From Paenibacillus brasilensis (GTDB lineage: Bacteria; Bacillota; Bacilli; Paenibacillales; Paenibacillaceae): 64,000 nt of DNA. The DNA lies in the NCBI RefSeq assembly GCF_009363115.1, contig NZ_CP045298.1, positions 1,131,001 to 1,195,000 on the forward strand, read 5' to 3'. Below are positions 45,906-54,766 of the stretch, in pieces (the stretch's first letter is position 1; each line of letters opens with the position of its first letter). The notes beneath the pieces are model-generated. The model was given only the letters and a program-made list of their open reading frames with translations. It had not been told where the DNA came from and ran no database searches. The position numbers and the translations under genes are program-made.

Positions 45906-45925
45906 ATAGTACGACGTCTAACTAT
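45906..45925. promoter_or_regulatory. Candidate MarR operator before the adaptor gene
   Basis: Read on the minus strand the site is ATAGTTAGACGTCGTACTAT, with ATAGT/ACTAT arms. Its core AGACGTCGTA matches the core AGACGCCGTA of the site in the marR promoter. Confidence 0.5.
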
Positions 45926-45943
45926 TGCTGCTGGGAGAGTTAA

Positions 45944-46450
45944 TTATTCCCGTTTTATCCGTTCAAGACCTGAGGAAAGCTTCTGTAATAACGTAGTAAA
46001 ATAAATATGATCTTCCTGCGTAAATTCACTCATTAAATCAGCAAAAAGCAGAGTAAACTTCGGAATTTTTTCCGTCATTAACTTTTTTCCTTTATCAGTC
46101 AAGGAGATCGCGGTCATACGTCGATCCGTCAGCGTACTTCGCCGGACCAGACCGTCCCGTTCCAGCTTATCAATTACACTCGTTATCGTTGATCGTGTAA
46201 CCCCGGAATACTCAGCCAACTCTGACGGAGTCAACGAACGGTCATACAAAAACAAATAAATTAAAATTTTCAGGTTTCCGACAGATAATCCGTATTCGCA
46301 CAACAGGGAGGATACACCATTGTAAATCTCATGAGATGTCTGCATAAAAAGGACGAGCGTGCTCAAGGATTGAGGGTCCAGATTGGGAAATTTGTCAGAC
46401 AACATTTTTACTTTATTAGGGTAATGCTTGAAATTAAATTCAGAATCCAA
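45944..46450 (-). CDS. MarR-family transcriptional regulator
   Basis: A 168-residue MarR protein: winged HTH with LTPSELAEYSGVTRSTITSV and the wing LVRRSTLTDRRMTAISLTDKG, flanked by dimerisation helices. The TTG start at 46450 follows AGGAGGT by 8 nt. It is first in an operon with the efflux adaptor and permease and probably represses it and itself; matching candidate operators lie in its own promoter and before the adaptor gene. Confidence 0.88.
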   Translation of the reverse strand: MDSEFNFKHYPNKVKMLSDKFPNLDPQSLSTLVLFMQTSHEIYNGVSSLLCEYGLSVGNLKILIYLFLYDRSLTPSELAEYSGVTRSTITSVIDKLERDGLVRRSTLTDRRMTAISLTDKGKKLMTEKIPKFTLLFADLMSEFTQEDHIYFTTLLQKLSSGLERIKRE

Positions 46451-46482
46451 CGTTAAGGACCTCCTATGTATTTCGCAACCAT

Positions 46483-46512
46483 ACTATAAGACGCCGTATA
46501 GTTATAAGTCAA
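46483..46512 (-). promoter_or_regulatory. marR promoter with overlapping palindromic operator
   Basis: On the minus strand TTGACT (46512-46507), an 18-nt spacer and TATAGT (46488-46483). The palindrome ACTATA-N8-TATAGT (46483-46502) covers the -10 box and much of the spacer, so a bound repressor would block RNA polymerase. Confidence 0.65.
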
Positions 46513-46540
46513 TACTTTTTTTTCTATTGATCTAGACTAA

Positions 46541-46581
46541 AAAGGCCTTCAAGCTCCTGTACAGGACCGTGAAGACCTTTT
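46541..46581 (-). terminator. Terminator after ndh
   Basis: AAAAGGCCTTCA (46541-46553 area) pairs with TGAAGACCTTTT, with a CCTGTACAGG palindrome in the loop. On the minus strand a T run follows. Confidence 0.7.
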
Positions 46582-46586
46582 CTGCT

Positions 46587-47777
46587 CTAGAAAAATCGTC
46601 CCTTTTTCAGCACTAGCGGAATCCCGCCAATGATGAACAGATAGCGGAGATCCACGATTTTTTTCAGCTGTGCTGCGACCCAGCCTTTTATTTTGCGTTT
46701 GCCCACCACTGCAACAGCCTCGCCTTTTCCAAGCGAAGCAACGGTCCCTTTATTGGAAAATACGAATTTGTGCAGCTCCTTTTTACGCAGGGTGGCTGCC
46801 AGATTCTTGGCACAGACTACCCCTTGCTGCATCGCAATTTGGGCTGTTGGTGGATAGGGGCGCCCTTCAGGATTAAGCATCAGGGAGCTGTCCCCGATAA
46901 TAAAAATGCCATCGTGCCCTGGTGCACGTAGAAAATCGTCGATTTTCACCCTTCCACGCATCACTTCGAATCCGGCTTTCTCAATCAATCCGTTTCCACG
47001 GATACCTCCCGTCCAGACCACCGTGCAGGCTTCGATTTTCTCACCCTCACCCACGATTACGCCATCCTCCAGGCATTCCTTAATGGGAATTCCGATACGG
47101 AAGTTAACCCCCTTGCGTTTAAGCACATCCATTGCATATTCCACCAGCTCTGGGTCAAATCCCGGTAATGCCGTAGGAGCCGCCTCAACATTAATAATTT
47201 GAATCCGATTAAAATCAATGTCATAAGCTTTTGCCAGCTGTGGCAGACGATCCGCCAGCTCCGCAATGAATTCGATGCCGCTGAAGCCGGCGCCACCTAC
47301 TACAAAGTTTAGCCGACCGGGTTTACCGTCATTTTTGTACAAAGCGAGTTGGTATTCAATATGCTCACGAATCAAGCGAACAGAGTTAATACTACGGATC
47401 GTCAGCGCGAACTTATCCATTCCTGGAATACCGAATGTTTCCGGCTCCCCTCCCAGCCCAATCACCAAGTAATCGTAGGATAACGAACCATCCTCAAGCA
47501 CGATTTTTTTCTCTTTTGGCAGGATTTCCTTCACCGTTCCTTTGACTAAATCCACCTTGAACTCATCTATTAGCTGCGAAATTGGAATCCTTGAATGCTC
47601 AATCGTATCCGTACCTGCCGCAGGCATGTGGAGATGTGTCGTAATGTAGTGGTAATCATGACGATTAATCAGTGTGACGTTCGCCTCATTATGCTTGAGC
47701 TCCTTTTGCAATTGCTGAGCTGTTAAAATACCGCCATATCCCGCACCAACAATCACAATTTTGGGAATATTGCTCAT
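46587..47777 (-). CDS. Type II NADH dehydrogenase
   Basis: A 396-residue NDH-2-type flavoprotein. FAD loop KIVIVGAGYGGILTAQQL, NADH loop NFVVGGAGFSGIEFIAEL, and the FAD-contacting GHDGIFIIGDSS. The C-terminal amphipathic region (KIVDLRYLFIIGGIPLVLKK) anchors it in the membrane. It would transfer electrons from NADH to menaquinone without pumping. It resembles B. subtilis YumB/YutJ, and like yumB it is divergent to yumC. Confidence 0.88.
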   Translation of the reverse strand: MSNIPKIVIVGAGYGGILTAQQLQKELKHNEANVTLINRHDYHYITTHLHMPAAGTDTIEHSRIPISQLIDEFKVDLVKGTVKEILPKEKKIVLEDGSLSYDYLVIGLGGEPETFGIPGMDKFALTIRSINSVRLIREHIEYQLALYKNDGKPGRLNFVVGGAGFSGIEFIAELADRLPQLAKAYDIDFNRIQIINVEAAPTALPGFDPELVEYAMDVLKRKGVNFRIGIPIKECLEDGVIVGEGEKIEACTVVWTGGIRGNGLIEKAGFEVMRGRVKIDDFLRAPGHDGIFIIGDSSLMLNPEGRPYPPTAQIAMQQGVVCAKNLAATLRKKELHKFVFSNKGTVASLGKGEAVAVVGKRKIKGWVAAQLKKIVDLRYLFIIGGIPLVLKKGRFF

Positions 47778-47882
47778 ATTCCTACCCCTTCCGGTATATT
47801 AATCATTAAATATTCAAGCTTTTCTCTTAAAACAGGTTTTATACACGCAGGAATTGTTCATCAAATTTTAATCGCTTTAGCC

Positions 47883-47910
47883 TTGCAAGTAGAACCCGGC
47901 AGTTTATAAT
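47883..47910 (+). promoter_or_regulatory. Promoter of the ferredoxin-NADP reductase gene
   Basis: TTGCAA (47883-47888), a 16-nt spacer and TATAAT (47905-47910), about 100 nt before the GTG start at 48012. Confidence 0.6.
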
Positions 47911-48011
47911 AAGAAGCAGTGAATCAAGCATCTAATGGCTAATTAAACCTCTATGCGGCTGATTCAATATCCACAATTCATACTATAATCCCTTTTGGAG
48001 GTGTTTTTAGA

Positions 48012-49016
48012 GTGACAGCTCAATCCACAGGTGCGGAACTACGCGACCTGATCATTATTGGGGGCGGTCCAGCCGGTATTTTCGCCGCTTTCTACGGAGG
48101 AATGCGCCAGGCATCCGTCACCTTAATTGAAAGTATGCCCCAACTGGGCGGCCAGCTTGCAGCCCTTTATCCTGAAAAATATATTTACGACGTCGCTGGC
48201 TTTCCTAAAGTGACCGCACAGGAGCTGGTCAACAATCTGGTTCAGCAGATGAACCATTTCAATCCAGAGGTACAATTGGAAGAAAAAGTTGTTTCGTTGG
48301 AGAAAAAGGAAGAACGCCACTTTATCATAAAAACGGACAAGGGCGGCGAGTATCATGGTAAAGCGGTTATCATTACCGCTGGTGTAGGTGCTTTTGAACC
48401 ACGCAGATTGGAACTGCCGGGTGCAGAGCATTTTGAAAAAACGAACTTGCATTACTTTGTCAGCGACCTGAGCAAATTTGCAGGCCGAAAAGTGCTGATC
48501 AGCGGTGGCGGCGATTCTGCTGTCGACTGGGCGCTTATGCTGGAATCGATTGCAGAACAGGTTACATTGATTCACCGCCGCGACAAATTCCGTGCACATG
48601 AACACAGTGTGGAAAACCTCCTCGCTTCCAAGGTAAATGTCATTACACCAACAGAAATTACAGAACTGCATGGGGAAGATACCATTACAAAGGTTACTCT
48701 CGCACATGTAAAAACCAAAGAGACTCAAGAAATTGAAGTAGACGATGTCATCGTTAACTTTGGATTTGTGTCTACCCTTGGCCCGATTGCTGAGTGGGGA
48801 ATTGAAATCGAAAGTAACTCCATTGTGGTCGATTCTCGTCAGGAAACAAACATTCCCGGCATCTTCGCCGCAGGGGATATTACAACCTATCCAGGCAAGC
48901 TCAAGCTGATTGCTGTCGGCTTTGGTGAAGCACCTACGGCAGTCAACAACGCCAAGGTCTATGTAGATCCGGACGCCAAGCTTTCACCAGGTCACAGCAG
49001 TAACATGAAATTGTAG
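48012..49016 (+). CDS. yumC: Ferredoxin-NADP+ reductase, YumC type
   Basis: A 334-residue thioredoxin-reductase-like flavoprotein without the CxxC motif. FAD loop [25 protein letters not shown] loop [16 protein letters not shown] and C-terminal [20 protein letters not shown] are as in the YumC/TrxR-like FNR family. It exchanges electrons between NADPH and ferredoxin or flavodoxin. The GTG start at 48012 follows GGAGGTG by 8 nt. Confidence 0.9.
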   Translation: MTAQSTGAELRDLIIIGGGPAGIFAAFYGGMRQASVTLIESMPQLGGQLAALYPEKYIYDVAGFPKVTAQELVNNLVQQMNHFNPEVQLEEKVVSLEKKEERHFIIKTDKGGEYHGKAVIITAGVGAFEPRRLELPGAEHFEKTNLHYFVSDLSKFAGRKVLISGGGDSAVDWALMLESIAEQVTLIHRRDKFRAHEHSVENLLASKVNVITPTEITELHGEDTITKVTLAHVKTKETQEIEVDDVIVNFGFVSTLGPIAEWGIEIESNSIVVDSRQETNIPGIFAAGDITTYPGKLKLIAVGFGEAPTAVNNAKVYVDPDAKLSPGHSSNMKL

Positions 49017-49032
49017 TTTATTTTAGACTATG

Positions 49033-49088
49033 ACAAAAAAGGGTATTTTACTCCAAATTTGAATCGTTGGAGTGAAATACCCTTTTTC
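49033..49088 (+). terminator. Terminator of yumC
   Basis: AAAAAAGGGTATTTTACTCC and GGAGTGAAATACCCTTTTT form a long near-perfect stem with a T run on both strands. Confidence 0.85.
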
Positions 49089-49176
49089 ACGGTGTGCCTA
49101 TTCGTTGCAGTGATTGTCTGTAAAGTCATCCGAACCCTGAATGGCTTTACAGTCGCAGTACGAGAGCTTGTCCGGT

Positions 49177-49320
49177 CTAATGAAGGACTACGGCTGTATT
49201 CATCTCTAAATTTCTTTTGTGAATCTCAGCCAGCAACAGTGCAATGAAGTCACATTCAAGTTTAAGCTCGATTGCCATCTGATAGGAATCCAAAAGCATT
49301 TCATCCGTCAGCATAGCCAT
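49177..49320 (-). CDS. sda: Sporulation histidine kinase inhibitor Sda
   Basis: A 47-residue protein beginning MAMLTDEMLLDSYQMAIELK and continuing LECDFIALLLAEIHKRN. This matches the two-helix hairpin of Sda (consensus LSDELLxxSYxxAxxLxLxxDFIxLLxxEIxRR). Sda blocks KinA autophosphorylation and so halts sporulation when DNA replication is under way or disturbed. The second ATG (49314) is also a possible start, with GAGG 6 nt before it. A cluster of DnaA boxes lies just upstream, as expected for DnaA-driven sda. Confidence 0.9.
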   Translation of the reverse strand: MAMLTDEMLLDSYQMAIELKLECDFIALLLAEIHKRNLEMNTAVVLH

Positions 49321-49391
49321 CCTCGACACAACCTTTCCTTTTATTTCAAAATCTATTCTATCAAAATACTAAAAACGGAACAAGCGTTCTG

Positions 49392-49491
49392 TTATCCACA
49401 GACAATTGTGGAAATCCTGTGTATAAATTGTTGGTAAGTGTCGTAAACCCTTGTATGTGACAGGGGATAATGTGGACAATATTTATACACA
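49392..49491 (-). promoter_or_regulatory. DnaA-box cluster upstream of sda
   Basis: Three perfect TTATNCACA boxes: TTATCCACA at 49392-49400 (+), TTATACACA at 49418-49426 (-) and TTATACACA at 49483-49491 (+). A near match, TTGTCCACA, is at 49471-49479 (-), and a weaker one near 49407. They lie 72-171 nt before the sda start. Confidence 0.8.
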
Positions 49492-49571
49492 GAATTTTGA
49501 CGCCTTAACACAAAAAAAATATTTTCATAGTTTATACAAATATATTATATTTAGCGCCTTGTTAAGACGTT

Positions 49572-50228
49572 TTACTGGGGCCTTGTGTTTACCTCCAAAA
49601 TCCATACCCGTCCATTTGGGTCAAGTCCATAATCAAACCCCAGCTGCCCGATTCCTGGAAACCTTCTCTCCAGTACCGGAATGCAGCGCAGGGTGAGATC
49701 CGCAATTTCCCGCTGCTTCCGGATAGCTAACCGTCGGGGATATATCATCCGAAGCGCCTTTGTTCCCTTCATTAGAGTCCCACCTTTGCACATATTCGTA
49801 ATGACCAATCCAGGGCGGGCCTGACGTGCGACCACTGCACGAAAAACCCAATTTTGTCCTTCCCTCACCACCTTGACCCGATAGTCGACAGGTCTACCTT
49901 GAATGCGTGCCAATTGGATGCCTTGCTGAATAAGATATGGACGCTGGATTCGAAGTGCGTTGATTCCGGCCACAAGTGCTTTAAAATGATTGAAACGATA
50001 TGTGTTCTCCATACGCGTACAGGTATATTCCCTACGCTCCCTTGCAACCCGCATAACCCCGTTTCCTCCGCCTCCCTTCACGGGCTTTATGAATACAAAA
50101 GCATGCCGCCGCAGCATCATGCGCAGCTGTTCTTCACTGTATAGACACGTGTCAGGTATATAAACGGCGGTATGTGGATGGTGGAGCAGCGCCTTCGTCT
50201 TTAACCACTTGCTTGCCAGTTGTCTCAT
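49572..50228 (-). CDS. YheC/YheD-family ATP-grasp protein (short)
   Basis: A 218-residue ATP-grasp protein with the ATP-binding loop FVFIKPVKGGGGNGVMRVAR, the region RPYLIQQGIQLARIQGRPVD and the ending GFDYGLDPNGRVWILEVNTR. It lacks the N-terminal domain of the YheC/YheD protein at 7420 (375 residues). ATG 50228 follows AAAGGAGAG. A spore-coat role is inferred from family. Confidence 0.75.
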   Translation of the reverse strand: MRQLASKWLKTKALLHHPHTAVYIPDTCLYSEEQLRMMLRRHAFVFIKPVKGGGGNGVMRVARERREYTCTRMENTYRFNHFKALVAGINALRIQRPYLIQQGIQLARIQGRPVDYRVKVVREGQNWVFRAVVARQARPGLVITNMCKGGTLMKGTKALRMIYPRRLAIRKQREIADLTLRCIPVLERRFPGIGQLGFDYGLDPNGRVWILEVNTRPQ

Positions 50229-50446
50229 CAACCCTCTCTCCTTTCGCCGCCAGCATACTTATACATACTCAACAGGGATGCGCTATTCTTGGATGATTGC
50301 CTGAGCACATAGGATTTCGACAAGATCACTGCAAACGGTAGCATGGACCGGACATGACTGGTACAATGACAATAATCTGATTTTTATTTGCCCGGAGCAG
50401 CGGATTTTACCCTGCAAATGTTTTTTTTCGACAAGGAGGTCAACTC

Positions 50447-51982
50447 ATGAACAGCAAAATTGGCATTATGGACATTGGTTCCAACTCCATCCGTCTGGTG
50501 ATCTATGAAATAACAGAGACAGGAGCTTATCGGATTGTCCAGGAATGCAAAGAGGCTGCCCGACTAAGTGAAAAGGTTGGGGCAGGCGGTCGTATGGAAC
50601 GGGAAGCGATTCGAAGCATCGCTCCATTACTGCGCCAATTTATGACCGTATGCCGTATGCATAAGGTTGATCGTATGCGTGCAGCAGCGACTGCTGCTAT
50701 CCGCAATGCGGTCAATTCGGACGAAATTGTTCAATGGATTGCGGAGGAAACAGGCTTAACGCTGGAAATATTGAGCGGGGAGCAGGAGGGCTATGCCGGT
50801 TTTCTGGGTGTCGTCAATACAATGATTGTAAACGACGGTATTATTATTGACATCGGAGGCGGCAGTACCGAAATTACACTGTTCCGCGAGCGGAAGCGGC
50901 TGCATACCGTTTCTTTTCCCTTTGGTGCGGTCAATATGAATTGGCGCTTTGGACGGGAGGTCAGGAATGGCGAATGGTCTCCTCAGCAGATCGAGGAAAT
51001 GGAGAGCTTTGTCCGTTCTTCACTGCAAAGCCATGACTGGATATTTTCCAATCCGGGCCTGCCATTCATCGGTTTGGGCGGCACTCTGCGCACCTTGGCG
51101 AAAATCAATCAAAAGCGGCAGGATTACTCGTTGCCTGTTACGCACCATTACGAAATGACGGCTGAAGATGTCAATTATTTTTACGATACTCTGCCACATC
51201 TTCCCTATGAAAAACGAAAAAAAACAGCCGGCCTGTCCAAAGACAGAGCCGACATCATTGTACCTGGACTCATTATATTAAAAACGATATTCGAGGCTGC
51301 TCAAGGCAGCGCATATTTGATCAGTGGAGCGGGCCTGCGGGACGGGCTGTTTCACGAGCTAGTCAATACCGAGCAGCCCGTGGTGGCTAATCCGCTCATC
51401 GCCTCCATACGCAATATACTGTCGTTCGCAGTTCCGGTTAGCGAAGCACATGTCCGGCGCGTTAATGAATATGCGGTGCTGCTTTATGACGTTTTGACTG
51501 ACACACCATCCGCAGCCATGGACAAGCGCTTGCTGCTGACCGCAGCTACTCTTTACAAGACGGGAGCTGCCTTGAATTATTATCATTTCCGCCAGCATTC
51601 CGTGTTCTGGATCCTGCACGCTGGCATAGGTGGTTTATCCCACCGGGAAACGGTACTAGCCGCGCTGATCGCTGATTACCATCCCAAAAATCGGACGCCT
51701 CGTCTGTTACGTACACATGCAGACATCTTGGAGCCTTCGGACGAAGAACGCGTGCATCGGCTCGGTTCCCTGCTTCAGCTCGCAATCGGCATGGATCGAA
51801 GTGAGTCCGGCATCATTACCAGCATCCATCCCACTATAGGAGACGATGCACTGCATATTCGTCTGGAAAGTAAGAGTGAACCGATTCTGGAACAACGGGA
51901 ACTGGTAGCTGTCGCTAAAGATTTTCAAAAGGCTTGGAATCTTACATTGTCGTGGTCCATTCTTCCTTCTTCCAGTTTTTAA
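50447..51982 (+). CDS. ppx: Exopolyphosphatase (Ppx/GppA family)
   Basis: A 511-residue Ppx/GppA protein. The phosphate-binding loop GIMDIGSNSIRLVIYEI and the second loop IIDIGGGSTEITLF mark the actin-like ATPase-fold domain; catalytic Glu is in SGEQEGYAGF. The C-terminal HD-like domain follows (about residue 310 on). It would remove terminal phosphates from polyphosphate or ppx-like guanosine pentaphosphate. It is convergent with ppk and overlaps it by 41 nt. Confidence 0.9.
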   Translation: MNSKIGIMDIGSNSIRLVIYEITETGAYRIVQECKEAARLSEKVGAGGRMEREAIRSIAPLLRQFMTVCRMHKVDRMRAAATAAIRNAVNSDEIVQWIAEETGLTLEILSGEQEGYAGFLGVVNTMIVNDGIIIDIGGGSTEITLFRERKRLHTVSFPFGAVNMNWRFGREVRNGEWSPQQIEEMESFVRSSLQSHDWIFSNPGLPFIGLGGTLRTLAKINQKRQDYSLPVTHHYEMTAEDVNYFYDTLPHLPYEKRKKTAGLSKDRADIIVPGLIILKTIFEAAQGSAYLISGAGLRDGLFHELVNTEQPVVANPLIASIRNILSFAVPVSEAHVRRVNEYAVLLYDVLTDTPSAAMDKRLLLTAATLYKTGAALNYYHFRQHSVFWILHAGIGGLSHRETVLAALIADYHPKNRTPRLLRTHADILEPSDEERVHRLGSLLQLAIGMDRSESGIITSIHPTIGDDALHIRLESKSEPILEQRELVAVAKDFQKAWNLTLSWSILPSSSF

Positions 51983-54050
51983 CCTTCATCGCTTCGAACT
52001 GGCTCCTGATGGGAGCCTCTTCGTCGTTTCTTGCTACAAACTGATAGCTGCCGTTAGACAAAAGCTGCCGTGCTTTCACATTATCGGTCAAGGATAAATG
52101 TAAAATTTCCGCCAGCATTTCTTTGATTCGGTCATCATAAATCGGGCACATCAGCTCAATTCGGCGAGTCAGATTGCGAGTCATCCAATCCGCGCTGGAC
52201 AGAAATAGCTCCGAATTTCCTGCATTTTCAAAGTAGAACAGCCTGGAATGCTCCAGGAAACGGTCGACAATACTGATAACCCGAATATTCTCGCTAAAGC
52301 CCTCCACCCCGGGACGCAAGCAGCAGACCCCTCGAATGATTAAATCAATCTTCACACCTGCTTGAGAAGCCGCATATAGCTCATCAATCATTTCCTGATT
52401 GGATAAAGAATTAATTTTGGCAATGATACGGGCTGGCTTGCCTGCAAGTGCTTGCTCCGCTTCCCTGCGGATCAGCTCGAACAGCTTATTTTTCATTCCC
52501 GTCGGGGCTACCGTGAAGGCTTGCAGGGTCTTGAGTGCGGAGAAGCCCGTAATTTCATTAAACATCTCAGAGGCATCCTCGCCCAGCACCGGGTCTGACG
52601 TGAACAGCCCGATATCCGTATATACGCGTGCCGTGCTTTCATTGTAGTTGCCAGTTCCCACATGCACGTATCGTTTGAGCACGTTACGCTCATGGCGCAC
52701 AACAAGAATGATTTTGGCATGCGTCTTCAAACCAACCAGTCCGTACACCACATGACAGCCTGCTTTCTCAAGCGTACGCGCCCAGGCAATATTACGCTCC
52801 TCGTCAAAACGGGCCTTCAGTTCCACCACCACCGTGACCTGCTTGCCGGATTCGGCCGCACGTGCCAGTGCCGGAATCAGCTTGGATTCCCCGTTGACCC
52901 GGTACAGGGTCATTTTGATGGCCATCACATCGGGGTCCTCTGACGCTTCTATAATAAAGTCCGTCACCGCATCGAACGATTCATACGGATGATATACCAG
53001 CACGTCCCGTTTGCGAAGTACGTTGAAAATATCCTCTTGCGGGGGCAACTCTTCGGGATACAGCGGTTTGATTACCGGAAATTTCAGATGCGAATACCCC
53101 TCCAAATGATCGGCAAAAGACGATAAAAACGTCAAATCGAGCGGCCCGTCTATCTCAAACACATGATCGAACAACTTAAATTCACGTTGAAGCTCCGCCA
53201 GAGCAAAGGGATGAATCCCTTTTTCCACTTCCAGTCTTACTGGTGCACCGCGTCTTCTTCGACGCAGCTCTTTTTCAATCTCTTCGAGCAAATCTTCAAT
53301 CTCTTCTTCATTAATGGACAAATCGGAATTACGCGTAACCCGAAAGGCCTGAACCGCCTCCGGAACATAGCCCGTGAAAAGCGTTTGGATATGATGCTTA
53401 ATAAGTTCTTCAATTAAAATAAATGATTTCTTCTTACTGTTGGAACGCAGCGGTACTGTAACAACACGTGGAATATTGGAAGGCACCTGCACTATGGCAA
53501 AAAGCGGTTTATCCTCCTCGGTATCCCCCGGACGTTTCAAGACGACTGCTAAATATACGTATTTATTATGAACCAATGGAAAAGGACGACTTTGATCGAC
53601 CGCCATCGGCGTTAGCACCGGAAATATAATTTCATGAAAATACGCATCCAGCGACTTGCGCTGTGTCGTATTCAAGTCTTCATATTCAAGTAATAAAAGC
53701 CCTTTTTTCGTCAAGAGGCGAGAAATATCACGATAGGTCCGATATTGCTCGGATACCATCGAGACGGTGCGCTTGATCAGGCGTTTGTACAAACCGGAGG
53801 GGGTATATCCGGTAAAATCCTTTTGCATAAAACCAGCCTTGATCTTCTCTCTCGTCTCTGCCACGCGAACGGCCATAAACTCATCTAAATTGCTAGACAC
53901 AATTGCCAAAAATTTGGCTCTCTCCAGCAACGGTGTATCTGCATCCTGAGCTTCCTGAAGCACACGACGGTTAAATTCAATCCAGCTTAAATCCCGATTA
54001 AAATAACGTTCTGACCCGGCTTTATCCTTTTTCTGACTCTCTATCAACAT
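51942..54050 (-). CDS. ppk: Polyphosphate kinase 1
   Basis: A 702-residue PPK1: N domain (YFNRDLSWIEFNRRVLQEAQ), H domain, and two PLD-like C domains with catalytic His in KAGCHVVYGLVGLKTHAKI and VHVGTGNYNESTARVYTDIG. It makes polyphosphate from ATP reversibly. Upstream lies a three-repeat PhoP-like box, suggesting induction by phosphate starvation. GGAGG precedes the ATG. Confidence 0.95.
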   Translation of the reverse strand: MLIESQKKDKAGSERYFNRDLSWIEFNRRVLQEAQDADTPLLERAKFLAIVSSNLDEFMAVRVAETREKIKAGFMQKDFTGYTPSGLYKRLIKRTVSMVSEQYRTYRDISRLLTKKGLLLLEYEDLNTTQRKSLDAYFHEIIFPVLTPMAVDQSRPFPLVHNKYVYLAVVLKRPGDTEEDKPLFAIVQVPSNIPRVVTVPLRSNSKKKSFILIEELIKHHIQTLFTGYVPEAVQAFRVTRNSDLSINEEEIEDLLEEIEKELRRRRRGAPVRLEVEKGIHPFALAELQREFKLFDHVFEIDGPLDLTFLSSFADHLEGYSHLKFPVIKPLYPEELPPQEDIFNVLRKRDVLVYHPYESFDAVTDFIIEASEDPDVMAIKMTLYRVNGESKLIPALARAAESGKQVTVVVELKARFDEERNIAWARTLEKAGCHVVYGLVGLKTHAKIILVVRHERNVLKRYVHVGTGNYNESTARVYTDIGLFTSDPVLGEDASEMFNEITGFSALKTLQAFTVAPTGMKNKLFELIRREAEQALAGKPARIIAKINSLSNQEMIDELYAASQAGVKIDLIIRGVCCLRPGVEGFSENIRVISIVDRFLEHSRLFYFENAGNSELFLSSADWMTRNLTRRIELMCPIYDDRIKEMLAEILHLSLTDNVKARQLLSNGSYQFVARNDEEAPIRSQFEAMKVKNWKKEEWTTTM

Positions 54051-54087
54051 ATGGCCTCCATCAATTCATGCAGTATTGTTAACCTTT

Positions 54088-54153
54088 ATTGTACTATTAG
54101 ATGAAACGCACTAGCATCACAGCTGTGTAAACACAATGTAAAATCTATGTAAA
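54088..54153 (-). promoter_or_regulatory. ppk promoter with PhoP-type box
   Basis: On the minus strand TTTACA occurs three times with exact 5-nt spacers (54153-54148, 54142-54137, 54131-54126), the 11-nt period of PhoP boxes (consensus TTWACA-N5). TACAAT (54093-54088) is a plausible -10. No good -35 is present, typical of an activated promoter. Confidence 0.65.
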
Positions 54154-54314
54154 CGCAACTGGATGTTGAAAAGGTCAATCGGATGCTTTACAAAAATAGC
54201 ATTAAGGGGTACAGTGTTTACGTCTGTTTCATAGAGTAGAATGACAAAGCATATCTTTTTCAACCACACTCAATTGCTGATTTTTAATGGCATCATATAG
54301 GGAGGATTTTCGTT

Positions 54315-54560
54315 ATGGAACCCAAGAAAACGCCACGCGTACTGCAAAAAAACATCGAATTTTTCACCGCAGCGCTGTCTCAACACCTCGTTTCGGTCTG
54401 GCAAGAGGACCCTACGGGCGTATATTGCGAGATCGGCTGTGGATATATCGAGTTGTTCAGCAGCGAGATGATTCGAGTGCGCAATCAGGATGGGACCCCA
54501 AGCCATTATGACCGCAACATTACCATGTTTCAGTTGATCACGAAAGATCAACCGATATAA
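54315..54560 (+). CDS. Small protein of unknown function
   Basis: An 81-residue soluble protein with no recognised domain (VLQKNIEFFTAALSQHLVSV at the start; CEIGCGYIELFSSEMIRVRN in the middle). AGGGAGGATTTTCGTT precedes the ATG, which supports translation. It lies divergent to ppk, beyond its PhoP-like box, and upstream of mqnB with a terminator in between. Confidence 0.65.
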   Translation: MEPKKTPRVLQKNIEFFTAALSQHLVSVWQEDPTGVYCEIGCGYIELFSSEMIRVRNQDGTPSHYDRNITMFQLITKDQPI

Positions 54561-54659
54561 TTATTATAAGCTTGCCTGCGCGGTTCTTCCAGATTAGAAT
54601 TATTTTTATCTTATAGATAATGCTTGGCTTGTATATCAGCTAAAGCTCGAAATTTCACT

Positions 54660-54690
54660 CAAAAAGCGCCATAGAGCGCTTTTTTTGTCG
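54660..54690 (+). terminator. Terminator before mqnB
   Basis: AAAAAGCGC and GCGCTTTTTTT (54661-54685) with loop CATAGA. It separates the small unknown gene from mqnB. Confidence 0.75.
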
Positions 54691-54766
54691 ACTTTTTTTT
54701 GAACATCGTTGCAAAAAGCAGTATGATAAGGGGGCATATTACCTGAATTTAAAGGGGAATCAACCG

